A program made the position numbers and the translations under genes. A stretch of DNA of 64,000 nucleotides from Paracentrotus lividus (lineage: Eukaryota > Echinodermata > Echinoidea > Camarodonta > Echinidae): NCBI GenBank assembly GCA_940671915.1, contig CALNVZ010003435.1, forward strand, positions 5,924,235-5,988,234, read 5' to 3'. Shown here in pieces: positions 1 to 13,200 of the stretch (position 1 is the first letter of the stretch; the number at the start of each line of letters is the position of its first letter). The notes beneath the pieces are model-generated. The model did no database searches, was not told where the DNA came from, and worked only from the letters and a program-made list of their open reading frames with translations.

Positions 1-326
1 CACACGACCGTGAACGTCCAATAAACAAAGCCATGCGTTGCTAAGGGCGGAGCTAAACGGAGAGGGGAAATGAGCGTGGACGTTCGCTTGGTGTGTATGT
101 CCGGAAAAAAAAATTATGACCGAAAAAAACACTCGCCGAAAAACTGCTTTTTTACCACTTTCCTGCTATCATTTTCACTCATTTTTTTAACAGAGCAAAG
201 ATGAAGCATGGTAAAACCAGAAAATCAAAAAAAAACAAATTCCTCAAAATTTTGAGTTTTTTATTAGTTTGTCGATTTACTCGGATCTTTGATCTGCGAC
301 TTCTCTCTCATTTCGACAAGACGTAT

Positions 327-376
<50 letters not shown>

Positions 377-1181
377 CATCGACACGTGTGCCCAAAGAAT
401 ATAAATACAAGCCGAAAAATGATATCGAGATGCTTTCTAGTGCACAAAATGCAGAAACGTAAAATTCCAATTACATTCATTTATGCGGGTAGCTCAAAAA
501 GTATTTTAGATAGAAGTATGAAACTTTGCAGGTTTATTCATTCTAATAGCTCCCAAATACATGCCAAGTTTCAGAAAATTTAGTCTCATGCATGGGGAGG
601 GGTGGATTGGCCCCCTCCCTTGGTGGTAAGATCCTTCGAATAACCATGCCCATTTAATGTTAAGATTTATTTTTTTCAATATGGTACAGTCCACCGCTGT
701 TGTATTATCAAACCTTATAAATGTATATTTGTTTAAAGCAAATTTCATGGGCAATTCAAATATGTTGAAAGATTAAGGGTCAAAGGAAAGAAAGACTTGA
801 ATAGGGTCTCGAAATTAAGAATTCAAAACCCCCCACATTAGGTATTACTACTTCATCGTACCTATCATGAATGCCATTTTTGACACATTTTCATAAATTT
901 TCCTTTCCGAAAATGCATACTTTTTTAGGGAGAGACTTGACATATATAACGTTATGACACTTAAATCCTGATAGGGCAAGATATTTAGATTTTACTATTG
1001 GTATCGTTACACAAAATAGGGCTATTTGGGGCCAGTGTCCTTACGCATGAATATGTTATTTAGTTTGTAAAGTATAATGATAGACAGTCCAACCACTTTA
1101 TAGGTATTTAAATGGTCAACTGAATGAAAACAACCAAAATCATTTAAATTCATTTGGTGTTCTAAATAATTTTAGCCGCCA

Positions 1182-1225
<44 letters not shown>

Positions 1226-1265
1226 TTATACATTAGTCTATAATCTTTCCATATGTGAATAAAAG
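1..1265 (+). other. Partial intron 2 of gene A
   Basis: No CLCA exon 2 match is present. The stretch holds a (TA)n run at about 331-373, another at about 1193-1220, and otherwise unremarkable AT-rich DNA. It is read as intron because exon 3 opens with an acceptor in phase 1. Confidence 0.6.
331..373. repeat. (TA)n microsatellite
   Basis: About 21 uninterrupted TA units. Confidence 0.95.
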
Positions 1266-1570
1266 GCAAGGTGATTGCTCGTCAGTTTGCCAAACTTCGC
1301 TGGGGAGTCTTCGACGAGGACTACGTACCAGGGATCTATGCGGATCCCTTATACAAACCATACTACCAAGTGAAGAATTCCAATGCTATTTTGGGCGATC
1401 TTGAAGGAACCCGATGCTCTTCTCAAGTTCATGGGGTATTCCAGAATGACGATGGATATGGATGTCAACAAGATCAGTTTGGGGATTTACCCGAATCTTG
1501 TATGTTCGTCCCTGAATCTACTGGACAGACTGCTAAGGCGTCACTGATGTTTGCATCCAATATTGACACA
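1266..1570 (+). CDS. CLCA: Gene A exon 3: CLCA domain, degenerate HExxH
   Basis: The acceptor is aaaag at 1261-1265 and the donor is gtaaga after 1570. The exon begins in phase 1, completing a Gly codon from the missing exon 2. It encodes RQFAKLRWGVFDEDY, where CLCA proteases have HEWAHLRWGVFDEY, then Cys residues and QTAKASLMF, the end of the N-terminal domain. Confidence 0.92.
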
Positions 1571-3547
1571 GTAAGACAGTAGTAAACGAAATAATGACAC
1601 ATATTGATATAATTTGTAAAAGGAAATCACAGTTAAACCAAAGAAAGGAGTTTTCCGTTTGCATAGTTGATGGAGGGGAAGGGTGTTTGAAAGAAGATCA
1701 CCATTGCCATTCAGGGTGGTTTGTTAAAAAGTTTTTTTTTTTAAGGACTTCCCTCTCTCTCTCTCTCTCTCTTTCTCAGGTCACTAGGTCTTAAACTCAC
1801 CACACTGCAAAAACTGGGGTGTTAAATTTAACACCACGGGTGTTAAATCTAACACCGGCCCGGAATCTATATCCGACCACACCAACTGGTGTTATATTAA
1901 CACCAGTTTGGGTGTTAGAAATACATTAATAAAACTATTTGGTGTTATTTTAACACCACATTCTGGTGTTAATTTGACTCTTTTCATAGTGTTAATGTCG
2001 AATTTGATACCAGTGGGTGTTGATTTCACTGGCGTAATCCGTATAGAATGCTATTCATCTGGGGAAATTACGTAAAAATACAAAAGGCGTCATCCCCCTG
2101 ATGAATAGATAGGGCGAGCGAATTTACGCTAGTGAGTGGTTGATTTATTCTTGTTGGTGTTAATTTAACACCAATCGGTGTGGTCGGATATTAGATACCA
2201 GGGCTTGTGTGATTAAATAACACCAGCTTTTGGTGTTAAAAAATATTCAGTTAACTTCATAAACTAAAGCTAAATTTGCTGTATATTTGTGATTAATGAT
2301 ATTTATATATGATTATATCAAATGATATGACTTTTACCTGCAAAAATCTTCAACAAAGTGCTTTTTCAGAATTTGTCTTAACACCAAGTGGTGTTAGAGG
2401 ATATAGCCATTCTAATTCCAAAATCTAACACCACAAATTTAACACCCGCATGGTGTTGCATATTTAACACCAGCGTTTTTGCAGTGCATGCACTGTGCGA
2501 TTTGCTGCGATGCGATTTTTGAGTATTTATTTTGATTAAAATTGCCGTGAAAACACATTCTTGCTTTTGTTGAGTTGAATAAGGGAGCCGTGCTGATGAA
2601 ACGAATCGTGATTAATTGATCAATAGTCATTTAAAAAGGGGGAAAACTCGCAAATCTTGAAAATTTTCGGGAATTTCCCTTTCCGTCTTACATATTAAAA
2701 ATAATGAAATCTTGAAGGTATGACCGTACATTGATTTCTAATAATGCCAAATATTTGCATTGTACGAAATAAGAACAAATTGCTCATTGTATCACAACAT
2801 TTTGATAATCATTTATGGCAGACCTGAAATTAAACTTCGTATGGGGGTGGGGGAGGGGGGCTTATCACATTTGAAAGCAGTTTCGGTTTTCGGTGTAGGG
2901 AGCAGTGAAAGGCGGTATAATAAAATCTAGCGGTTTATTCTGGAATGACAATGTAATTTTCGTAAACATTAAGTTGATGTACAATTTTACCTATTTGGGA
3001 GCCCCCCCCCCCCAAAAAAAAAAAAAAAAAAAAAAGAAGAAGATAGATATCGCATTAACATTTTTATTTTTGGACTCTGGTGGATACTGCATACTTTCCT
3101 CGACTGGGATGTACTAAACATTTAAGAGAGAACATCCCCGTCCTCCCTCGAAACAATATATAAATGAAATGCATGTAGATAGAAAATAAGAAAATGTAAA
3201 AATTAAGGTTGAATATCCCGTTTAGAAATGAGGCGTCATCCCGTATTTTACCTCGTTTAGCCTACCTCGTGATGTCCCTAGCTGGAAGTGCGGTCTCAAC
3301 ATTTTTTTTGGTGTTGAATTAACTAAAGTCAGTTGTAAATGTTAAGCACCCTTCTGCACTTAGAGTGCAGTGATCAATTACAGTAATTACAGTAAAGTAA
3401 TCACGCCGAATGAGACATTTCCTACTACCAACAGCTATTCCAAGCAACCTGGTTCCAAGTTTAAGAAACTTTTTTTTTCTTTTTTTTTCATCCCAAGCAT
3501 AAACAAACACACCCACATATCCACGCATACCCACACACAAGCGCTCG

Positions 3548-3584
<37 letters not shown>

Positions 3585-4207
3585 ACACACACACACACAC
3601 ACACACTCGCGTGCTCACACACATGCAAGTACACAAGTATGGAGACGCAAAAACAGACATAGACACACCCACACCCACACACATACATACTACAGTGTAC
3701 CAACTGCATTTGAATTTATTCCTTTGTGTAAAATTCTTTCTACATGCATAATATACAGTGCGTCCCCAAAAGAACTATACACTTTTGAAATGGCTGCAAA
3801 ATAAAAAAATATATGATTTTAGGTAATGAAATTTAAATGTATAAGAAGCTCAAGATCCCAACTTTCATATGACACCAAAAAGTCCGAAAATAAGTCATGC
3901 ATGAATGAGCAGCGTTCACTTTTGTAAAGTGTATCGAAATTAGGGTGCTCAGGAATTGCCCTACCAATTGCATGAGGAAAGTCATTTGGAGCTTATGGAA
4001 TTGAGGATGATATGCAGATTTACTGATCAATTATGATGAGTTGGGGTTTGCTAAGTGAAATTTGTGGAATTGGGGATTACAATTTCATGCATGGTTGAAC
4101 AGGAATATGTAATTCCTATTGTTGCATTGTAACATTCCAAGGTATATTTAGTGAGGTCCTTCAGTGGTGTGTTTAATCTCTCTCTCTCTCTTCCTTTTCT
4201 CCCCTTC

Positions 4208-4240
<33 letters not shown>

Positions 4241-7200
4241 CATCCCTCTCTCCCTCTCTCTTCTTTCTTTCTCTCCATGTCTCTCTTTTTTTTTTTGCAT
4301 GGGTGTGTTTTTGACCAAGATTTGATCAACCAACCAACTATCCAGTCATTTTAGCAATTTGGACTTTTGTAAAGGAATTTGGTACAGTGTAACATAAATT
4401 TGTGAAATTAACATGTCAGTCTTTGTTTTCATTTGATTTTGTTCTTTTCGATTTTACAACTGTTTCATCCATCCTGTAACAAAACAAAAAGGAGGAAAAA
4501 AAATCCGATAGTGCAAAATGAAAAGAAAAGTCTGTACGTTCAATGTTCAACGTGTCCTCCTCCTCTTTCGATGCACATTGTTGGAAAAAAAAAGAATGTC
4601 ACTGATGTTGGACTTTCAGACAATCCAAAATATCATGAAAACGATCATCAAAAGTGATAAAAAATCTTACCCTGCATCTCACCTGTTCTGCACCCCATCC
4701 TGACTACAACTAACACACCACTGAATACACCTTGGAAAGTTACAATGCAACAATAGGAAATAAACATTCCTGTTCACTCATGCTTGAAATTGTAATCCCC
4801 AATTCCACAAAGTTCACTTAGCAAAACCCAACTGATCATAATTGATCAGTAATTCTGCATATCATCCTCAATTCCATAAGCAAAAATTAGAAAAATATGT
4901 AAATAAGAAGAAATTTCAGAGCTTTGGTCCCACCCCGTGCCTTATCAGATTCTCAATTTAGGGTTTGTTTTTGTTAGGTAGCACCACCCTGAAGTTGTGT
5001 GCCAAGTTTCGTGAAAAAAACTCCCAGTAGAATTAACAAAAATCATCAATGAAATTAAGCCGAATTTTTATTTTGTTAAAATTTTGATATCCTCTCCATT
5101 GACACATTGTGTAAAATCTCGAAGCAAAAACAAGCCCAAAATCAATATGCTGGAACTTTTTAACAACAAGATGTTGAGTAATACCGTTTGGCGGTTATGT
5201 TTATACACTCATCGACTAACTTATGTGCGAAAATGAGATAAAACCTTTGCGTCATGTATGAATAAACACACGTTAAACACGTTAAAATTGTCATTACAAA
5301 AGTCACAAAAGTCACCTTTAAAGTGTGCTCACTCGTCCATGACACGACGAATAGTGCTCATTTTCACACAAAATGTGTCGATAATGCTGATGATAATATC
5401 TGATGTCAGTTCTTTAAATAAAATTGTTGATTTTTGCCATTTTTGGAGGCCTGAACATATTTTTTAAAATTGTTCTCACTCATCCATGAAAAATAGTGCA
5501 ATGTATCGGGATTTGTGTTGGATGATCAAATTTTGGATTATAAATCCACCAAAACAATTCAACACAAGGTAAAAAGAAAATTTTACAAAATTGTTATTTT
5601 TACAGCCTCTAAAATGACCCTTGTGACTTTTGAAAATGTCCATTTTTGCTTTAAACGTTGATCATTCATGCATGTCTCAAGTGATCGATGTCATTTTTTC
5701 ACAGACGGTACTCAATAAGTGGATAAAACTGCCCTCCAAATAATTGCACTCTAAACAAACTCGTTCAAAAGTTACATCATTTTGATTAGGGGGGCTTACT
5801 TTTTTTTTTTTGTGTATAGATTGATATGTTCTGCCATAACCGAGAAGGCCAAGCAGGGTATCACAACCACGAAGCTCCAAACCTTCAGAATCTCAAGTGC
5901 GATTATCAAAGCATTTGGGAAGTGATGGGGAAATCAGATGATTTTCGGTTTGGAAACAGTCCATCCTTGCCAGAAGTTACCGACACATCACCAATGTTCA
6001 CAGTGGTACAGCCAGAGGGATCATTGAGGATTGTTCTTGTACTAGATACAAGTGGTTCAATGGATGTAAGATTATTTATTCACTATATAACTTCTTTTTG
6101 GGCAGCTATTTTTTTTTTATAAGACTCTTTTCTTCCTATAGCTGTCATCATTCACATAACTGTAATGTTGTTTGTGTTCTTCCCATGTAGTTGTCCATAT
6201 TTTTTTTATTTGTAAAAAAGTACAATATGTGCTTATGTTATGTGTTTGGAAAAGAAATTGAACTAAATTGAATCAATTTGCTTTCTAATTTGTCGCAAAC
6301 GGCACGCCCAATTGCCAAAGAACCAACGAATTAGTAGGATACAATTGTGATTATGAAATCAAGAACTTCCTAAAAAATTTACCAACATCGTTCTTGAATT
6401 AAGAAGAAAATAACAATTAGATTGATTTCACAAGGTTCACAAAGTAGTTTTGTTTAAAAGAGATATTATTGTCTAGAAAATAAACTTCATCGAGCAAGTG
6501 ATTTTACACCATTCTACTGACCGTTCCCATTGGCAGCAGATAATTTTTGCCAGACTGTATTATACATATGAAGAGTTTCATTCTAAAAGGGACTAAATCC
6601 ACTTTTGATTAAAATTGAGTTATTTATATCAGGACATTGTTCAGGTACGTACTAGTCTTTGGACAAAAGGATTTTCTTAATTGTTGATTGCAAGAAAATG
6701 CATTTTTTGTAATTTCCCTTTTCCATAGACGCCTGTACAAAGCCTGATAAAGAAATGCCATTTCCTCTGAAGTTATAAAAGTGGATTTAGTCCCTTTTGG
6801 AATGAAACTCTTCATATCATCAAACTAGGTATAATGAATACTTGGAAACAATTGAAACTATACTTCAGCTGGTAATACTACACTTCAAAACAGAATATAT
6901 TTTCCATTTTACTTAAATCTAAATATGTTAATGTCAAGAGTAGAAACTATATTTAAACCAGTAATGGATGATTAAAATCAGAATATTTTCAAAGAAGATT
7001 CAATCATTCATAAACTTTTCATTGATAAATATCGCAAACATTGCCTAAATATTGAAATAAGCCTTTCAAAAAATTTCAGCAATTAGGCTATAAATACCTT
7101 TTGGACACTTTTTAATAATCATTGATTTTCATAACATTGTCATGTTTATTTATTCCCGTTTTCAATCATACCCTATTTATAACGATGCTGTCATGCTTGC

Positions 7201-10200
7201 ATGTACAGAATACCTGAATATTAGTACATGTCAGAATGTCAGAAATTGAATGCCTATTGGGACTATTGTTGTCTGTTGCAAATTACTCAATGTGAGCAAA
7301 TCAATGTATTTTGAAACGTGTCACGTTTCACTTTACATTATATTCATGAGTAATGTGCATTCAAACATAATGTCACCATTGCAAATAGGGTATCAATAAA
7401 AGGAGGAATGAATAAAGTTTTCAATGATATGAACATCAATAATGATTAAAACCCACACCAAAATTTATAGATGTTCAAATTTGTGTTACAGAACTTTAAT
7501 CAGAGCAATGTTTTTCGCTTTGCCTTATATTGAGAGGTTCTTAGCATTCTGACATGACATCACCTTGACAAAAAGTTTATCACTAAAAAGAGGAATAAAT
7601 GAACGTTTCAAGGTTGTAAAAATCAAAACTATTGAAATGCACCAAAAAGAGTTATGACTTTTCTCCATATTTAGATATCTTGTGCATTGAAACATGACAC
7701 AATTATTACGGATAGGATATCAATAAAAATGGGAATAAATGAGCTTTCAAATCATATAAACAACAGGAATGACTAAAATCTTTACCCGAAAAGTTATTAT
7801 GGCGCAAAGTCGAGTTGCGGAACTTATTTTGAGGAGTTTATCACTGGGTTAATACGACTAGCTTTTGATATTGATCATGTTGATTGACTCCATTTAAAGC
7901 ATGCATACTTATATTCATGGTGTAAATTTTGAAATATTAGTGCTAAATAGAGTACAACAATACAATGCATATTTCTGTTAACAATTTATCTATGTACATC
8001 AGCGTACTCTCCTCAACTCAGGGATAAATATATACAAAATATATTACATATCATAATGTTTCATTATTTTATGATTAGGGAGAACGTTTTGATAAGATGA
8101 TCCTGGGAGCCAAGAGCTTTATCGGAAGTGTGGTCCCAAATAATACTTACGTCGGCATCGTGGAATTCAATAGAATTGCTTACGTGTTGTCTAATATGAT
8201 GGAACTCACGGACTCAGACTCGAGGGAACTATTGGTATCTGAACTCCCGCCCAGTGCCGATGGTTCTACATGCATTGGCTGTGGAATAATATCAGGCATT
8301 CAGGTATGTTAATCAATTAACCATATAGCATCTTTCTAATATAAAACATACAACGACTGTGAATTCCGCATGCAACGTCCTGTCCATCATGTTATTCTTT
8401 GGTCTTCACTTTTATATATATATATATAAACCAGAGCCATGTTAATGAGTAGTCACACTGAGGTCGTTCAATAACGTTCTATAACGTTCTTGCCCGTTCT
8501 TTCAAAAATTGCTGAACGGGCTTTGGTCGGGTTGGAACTTATAACTTTGAAAAATAATTTCTTGAATACGATACTAGGCAGTTCATAAATAGTTTTCGTT
8601 ACGTGAATTCCGTCTTTATCGCGTCCGCAATACGTTGTTATCCAGTTCAGACCGAGTAAACAGCTCGTTCACTCTATACCGTTCGTAGCACGTCCAAACC
8701 GTCACTAAAGTGCCTATGAGAAGCATGATAAAAGTTAGGTACCATGTTCGTAGTACGTCCTTCTCGTTCAAAGTAAGTCCTACCCGTTTAAGGAACGTTG
8801 TCACTACGTTTGATTTTAGAACTGGAAGCCAGTACGATTTTTTGTAACATGTTAAAAAAAATCGGAATGCCTTTCCGTTCTCTCCGTTCGGGCCCGTTCG
8901 CCAAGTTCGTAAACAGATTGTAAACGGTCTGTACTAGATTCTAAAAGGTCTGTACTACGTTCAGTCCGTTTGTAAACAGATTGAGCCCGTTCAACAAGAA
9001 CTACCAAGAACGCAGTGAGAACTAGCTCAGTGTGACGGGAATTATGACATGCCGTTCTGTTTAAAAATTGAAACGTATTGCTATCCAAGCCCGTGCTATA
9101 AAGTCCTGAGCAGATTGAAATAGGTCTCAAGTACGTCCATTCCGTGTGTACATAGATTAAGCCCGTTCTGCAATAATTTCAATAACATGGTAAGAAATTG
9201 TTCAGTGTGATAGTAGTATAAGCGAATAGATCAGCTATTTGATTGCCACACATTAATTGTTCAAATTACAGAAATCTCACAACTTTTAGAATAAATACGA
9301 AAAACGGCCATTGGTCCGAAAAAGAACGCGTGCATTTGACCTAATTATTTCTGGATTAAGATGAACAACGTTCGTATACAGTCCTCAATACGTCCATCAC
9401 GTCTTTGCCTCGTCTGCAGTCCGTTTGTATCTAGTTAAAATCGGGTGAAAATGACCGTTTCCACGAAACAGAGCCCGTCTGAAACAATCCAAACCCGTCC
9501 CCAGTTAGTTTCAACCCGTTCTTAATCAGTTCCAACTCGTTTCCAATGCGTTTCGTCCCGACCTAACTAGTTCTTGGTCGTTTTTAATCCGTCAAAATCC
9601 GTTCTTACTCGTTCTTACGTCGACCAAACGGCCTCCAAAAAGTTCATCTCGTTCTTACTGCGTCATTACCCGTGTCTAGAAAGTGTTGAACGCAAATGCC
9701 CGTTTCCCATAAAAACCCTAGCCCGTTTTTGCCAGACCTCATGCGTCTTCGTAACTTCAAGCTGGTAATGAATATACAATGCTCGTTTGTAAGACGTCCT
9801 AGCACATCTTTAGAACGATTTAAGTACGGCAATTTCGTTTGTAGTACGTCCATCTCGTTTCAGGTACGTTGCCACCCCGTTAAATTTTAGGACGAGATGG
9901 GCGCCCGATTTTTTTTGAACACTTTTTTGAAAATCCGACCGAGCTAGTCCATGAAGTTCGTAAACAGATCGTAAGAAGTATTTACTACGTCCACTCAGTT
10001 TACACACAGACTATGCCCGTTCGGCAAAATTTGCAAGGACGTAGTAGGAACGAGCTCAGTGTGACGGGGTATTAATGAGTAGTTGCCAAGTCTCCTCTTT
10101 TCGAAAATACTCTGGCCATTAATGTTATATAGCAGCATATAAAAGACATATAAAAATATAAAATAATTTCAGATAAATGCATTTATGACTTGTATGTTGC

Positions 10201-13200
10201 TATAATTATGCCAAGTGAGGATAAATATTTGAAACCAAAAATGTTTTTGGAAATCTTTAAAGAAAAGTATTATTAGCCAATGTTAGCAGATCTGCCAATA
10301 AAAAAATTCTTTAAAGTTTCTATTAAAAAAAATTTGTTTCATGAAGATCATTTAGATAAAATTAGGAAAATGTCATAGAGAATGACAGTGTATTTCTCAA
10401 CCAAACAACGGTAGCATATTATCTGATCTTTTCTTGATAGGTAGCACAATTCAACGGCATGGACTCTCGAGGTACTTATCTTATTCTACTAAGTGATGGG
10501 GATCAGAATCAGGAACCTTATATCGCTGACACCCTCGGTGACATCGAAAGTTCGGGAGTTATTGTCCATACGATCGCATTCCATGAGGCCGACGATCAGA
10601 TGGAATCGCTAGCTCGGATGACTGGTGGCATATCGGCGACATGCGCTGATGGTGGAAGCGCACAGTGCGTCATATCAGCCTTTACGTCTATCATAGCCCA
10701 GAGGCCTCAGAGTGTTGCTACTTCTGCACCGATACAGGTACTCTTTCTTTGGGAAGTGCTCCTTGATGACAGGTGACATTAGTCGAATCAAAATTACACA
10801 AAATTTTTATCAAGGGTGTAATAAAGAAATTGCTGCCCTATTGAACTCGGGGTTCAATATTAACAATGATACAGAAATGTTTTCTCAACTTTAGAAAAAT
10901 ATGTGAAATGAATTCAAAAACCATTTTAATATTAAAATTTGTACCTTATAAAGAAAAACAGAGAGGGAGGCGCCATATATCAATTCATGTTCATGGCCCT
11001 ATACAGTCTGTGTCAAAAAGAATGGTACAGTCGGGGAAAGAATATTTAGGTTTGAAATCTTTTGTGATGTCATGTATATATGGTATCACATTAAAGCCAT
11101 TATATTTTTCTTGCTGATGAAATTTATTTAAATAATTTGGTTTTGTAGAACAAAAGATATTCTAATTTCTTTGTGAAGACAAGGGGATTAACTCCGCTCA
11201 AACCTATTGTTCTTTTAGGTTCATTTTGGTGGCTTATGTTCGAAACCTATATACACAAAGGCATGGCACGGCGTGCGCAAAATGAATTTTTATCGATTGT
11301 AGAGAACTAATAATATCTCAAGATGTACATCACCAAAAGGGATTTTAAAAAATGCAGAAGAAAGCTTATTGTTGCTGCGTAATGGAAATACCAAGCATTA
11401 TTAGGTTGTGACTACCCTTCATAGAATAAAAAAATATTTCCCAACTGTATTATTTTATTAGGCACAGACTGTATATAAAGTCTGTCTGACTCTGTTCAAA
11501 TAGGTAACGACACTGTGATTATTACTGAAACCAAATTGGCAAGGCTGTAACTATCATGTCTATATACGGCATTGTACATGCTAATTAAAGGAAACCTGAT
11601 GGATATATTAGGATATACTATGAATAATCATAAAATTAAATATGAAAGAATATATGGTCATATTCAAACGTGAGTGACACGACATTTGGACTATTAGAAG
11701 GGAGCATATCTTCGTAGCTGTAGGTTTTGAATGGATCATGACTACCATATTATGTATAATGTAAAGTGGCATGTGTCATTACCAGTTGGATTTGAATTTT
11801 ACAATTAGTCCTGGAAATTATGATTTTAAAAAAAAGTGCGTGAGTGACACAAAAACAAAAAAAAAAGAAAAAAAAAAGAAGACGTGGGTTTCTGACCATT
11901 ATTGGTTATTGTTGGATTTGTGCCCAAGTAGATCTCTAAGAGTACCATAAGTGCTGGTATATGTACATGAATAGTGTACCTCTCTGACATTTATTGTCCT
12001 TATCAATAATTCCCTCTCTGTGGAAAATGGTCCACCTCTATACGTCATGAGTTACACGACATCCAAAACGTGAGTGACACGACCAGTGCCTTGAATTCAA
12101 CATTTCAATTAAACAACTAGATCCAAATTATCTATGTTTACATGCCATGTTAGAGTAGTCCATGATAATTACTTTAAGCAAAAAACAAAAAAAAAATCAG
12201 ACACAAGTGACTATTATTAAGAATAAGAGGCATTTAAAGCACCATAGACCCATACGTGCAAATCCCTGTTTGCTAAATTATTCAGCGTAAGAAAAGCTGG
12301 ATCACTTAATGTTTGAACTTAAATAATTGGTTGTATTGTAAAGAAGCCTTTGTGTTGATTTCAGATTCCAATTTGCATTTTCAAAAGCACCAACACCACA
12401 TTGAAATTTCAGCTGAATGTCCCACTTAGAAAAAAAAAAAAAACACACACACACATTTTGTTTGACTACAATACACCCCCACATACAGGTTCAGAGTTCA
12501 ACAATCAAATTGTCTCCTTATTCAACCGAAAACACCGATGTCGTTATAGACGAATCCCTTGGACTGAATACAGTGATGACATTTACATGGGTTGTCAACA
12601 CCATGATCTCCATCACAATCACTAGCCCTGATGGTACCATCATAGACGAGACCGATTCAAGATACAACCTTGATACTAATTCTAGACTCATCACTGTCAC
12701 CATCGAAGAGGCAGAGGTATGGGGTTCATTAAAAGGTCTATTAATAATTATTTTTATCATAATAATCATATTATAAGGATTGTAACATTCGTGATCTACT
12801 AAATGGAGTCATTAATAAAGTTAGCAAAACATTCCTTTAAGCATGCAAGCATTAACAGAAAGAAATATGTTATTAATCAAGTAACAGATGACGAAGATTT
12901 CCTTTCATTACATTTACAATTAAATATCTTCATCAATCTACCGATATCGATATCAGGATCCCATTCCGTTACTAATTGTTTTTCATTTTGGGGATAAGAA
13001 TTGTAGATCGTTATTTAACGCACAGATTATGCTGACATTGTTGATTCATTTGATCTATTTTTTTTTTCTTATATATTGTTTTAAGGCTGGTGTTTGGGTT
13101 ATCGAAATCAGCAATGCCGGTAACTCTCTTTTGGAATACGTCAGTGTGGAAGTGAATTCTAAACCACGTTCTGAGGACGTTTATCCCCCTGTGGTTTATA

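Noticed and set aside
3319-3804. Frames of 121-144 codons across the CA repeat
   Set aside because: They consist of His/Thr or Cys/Val runs from (CA)n read on either strand.
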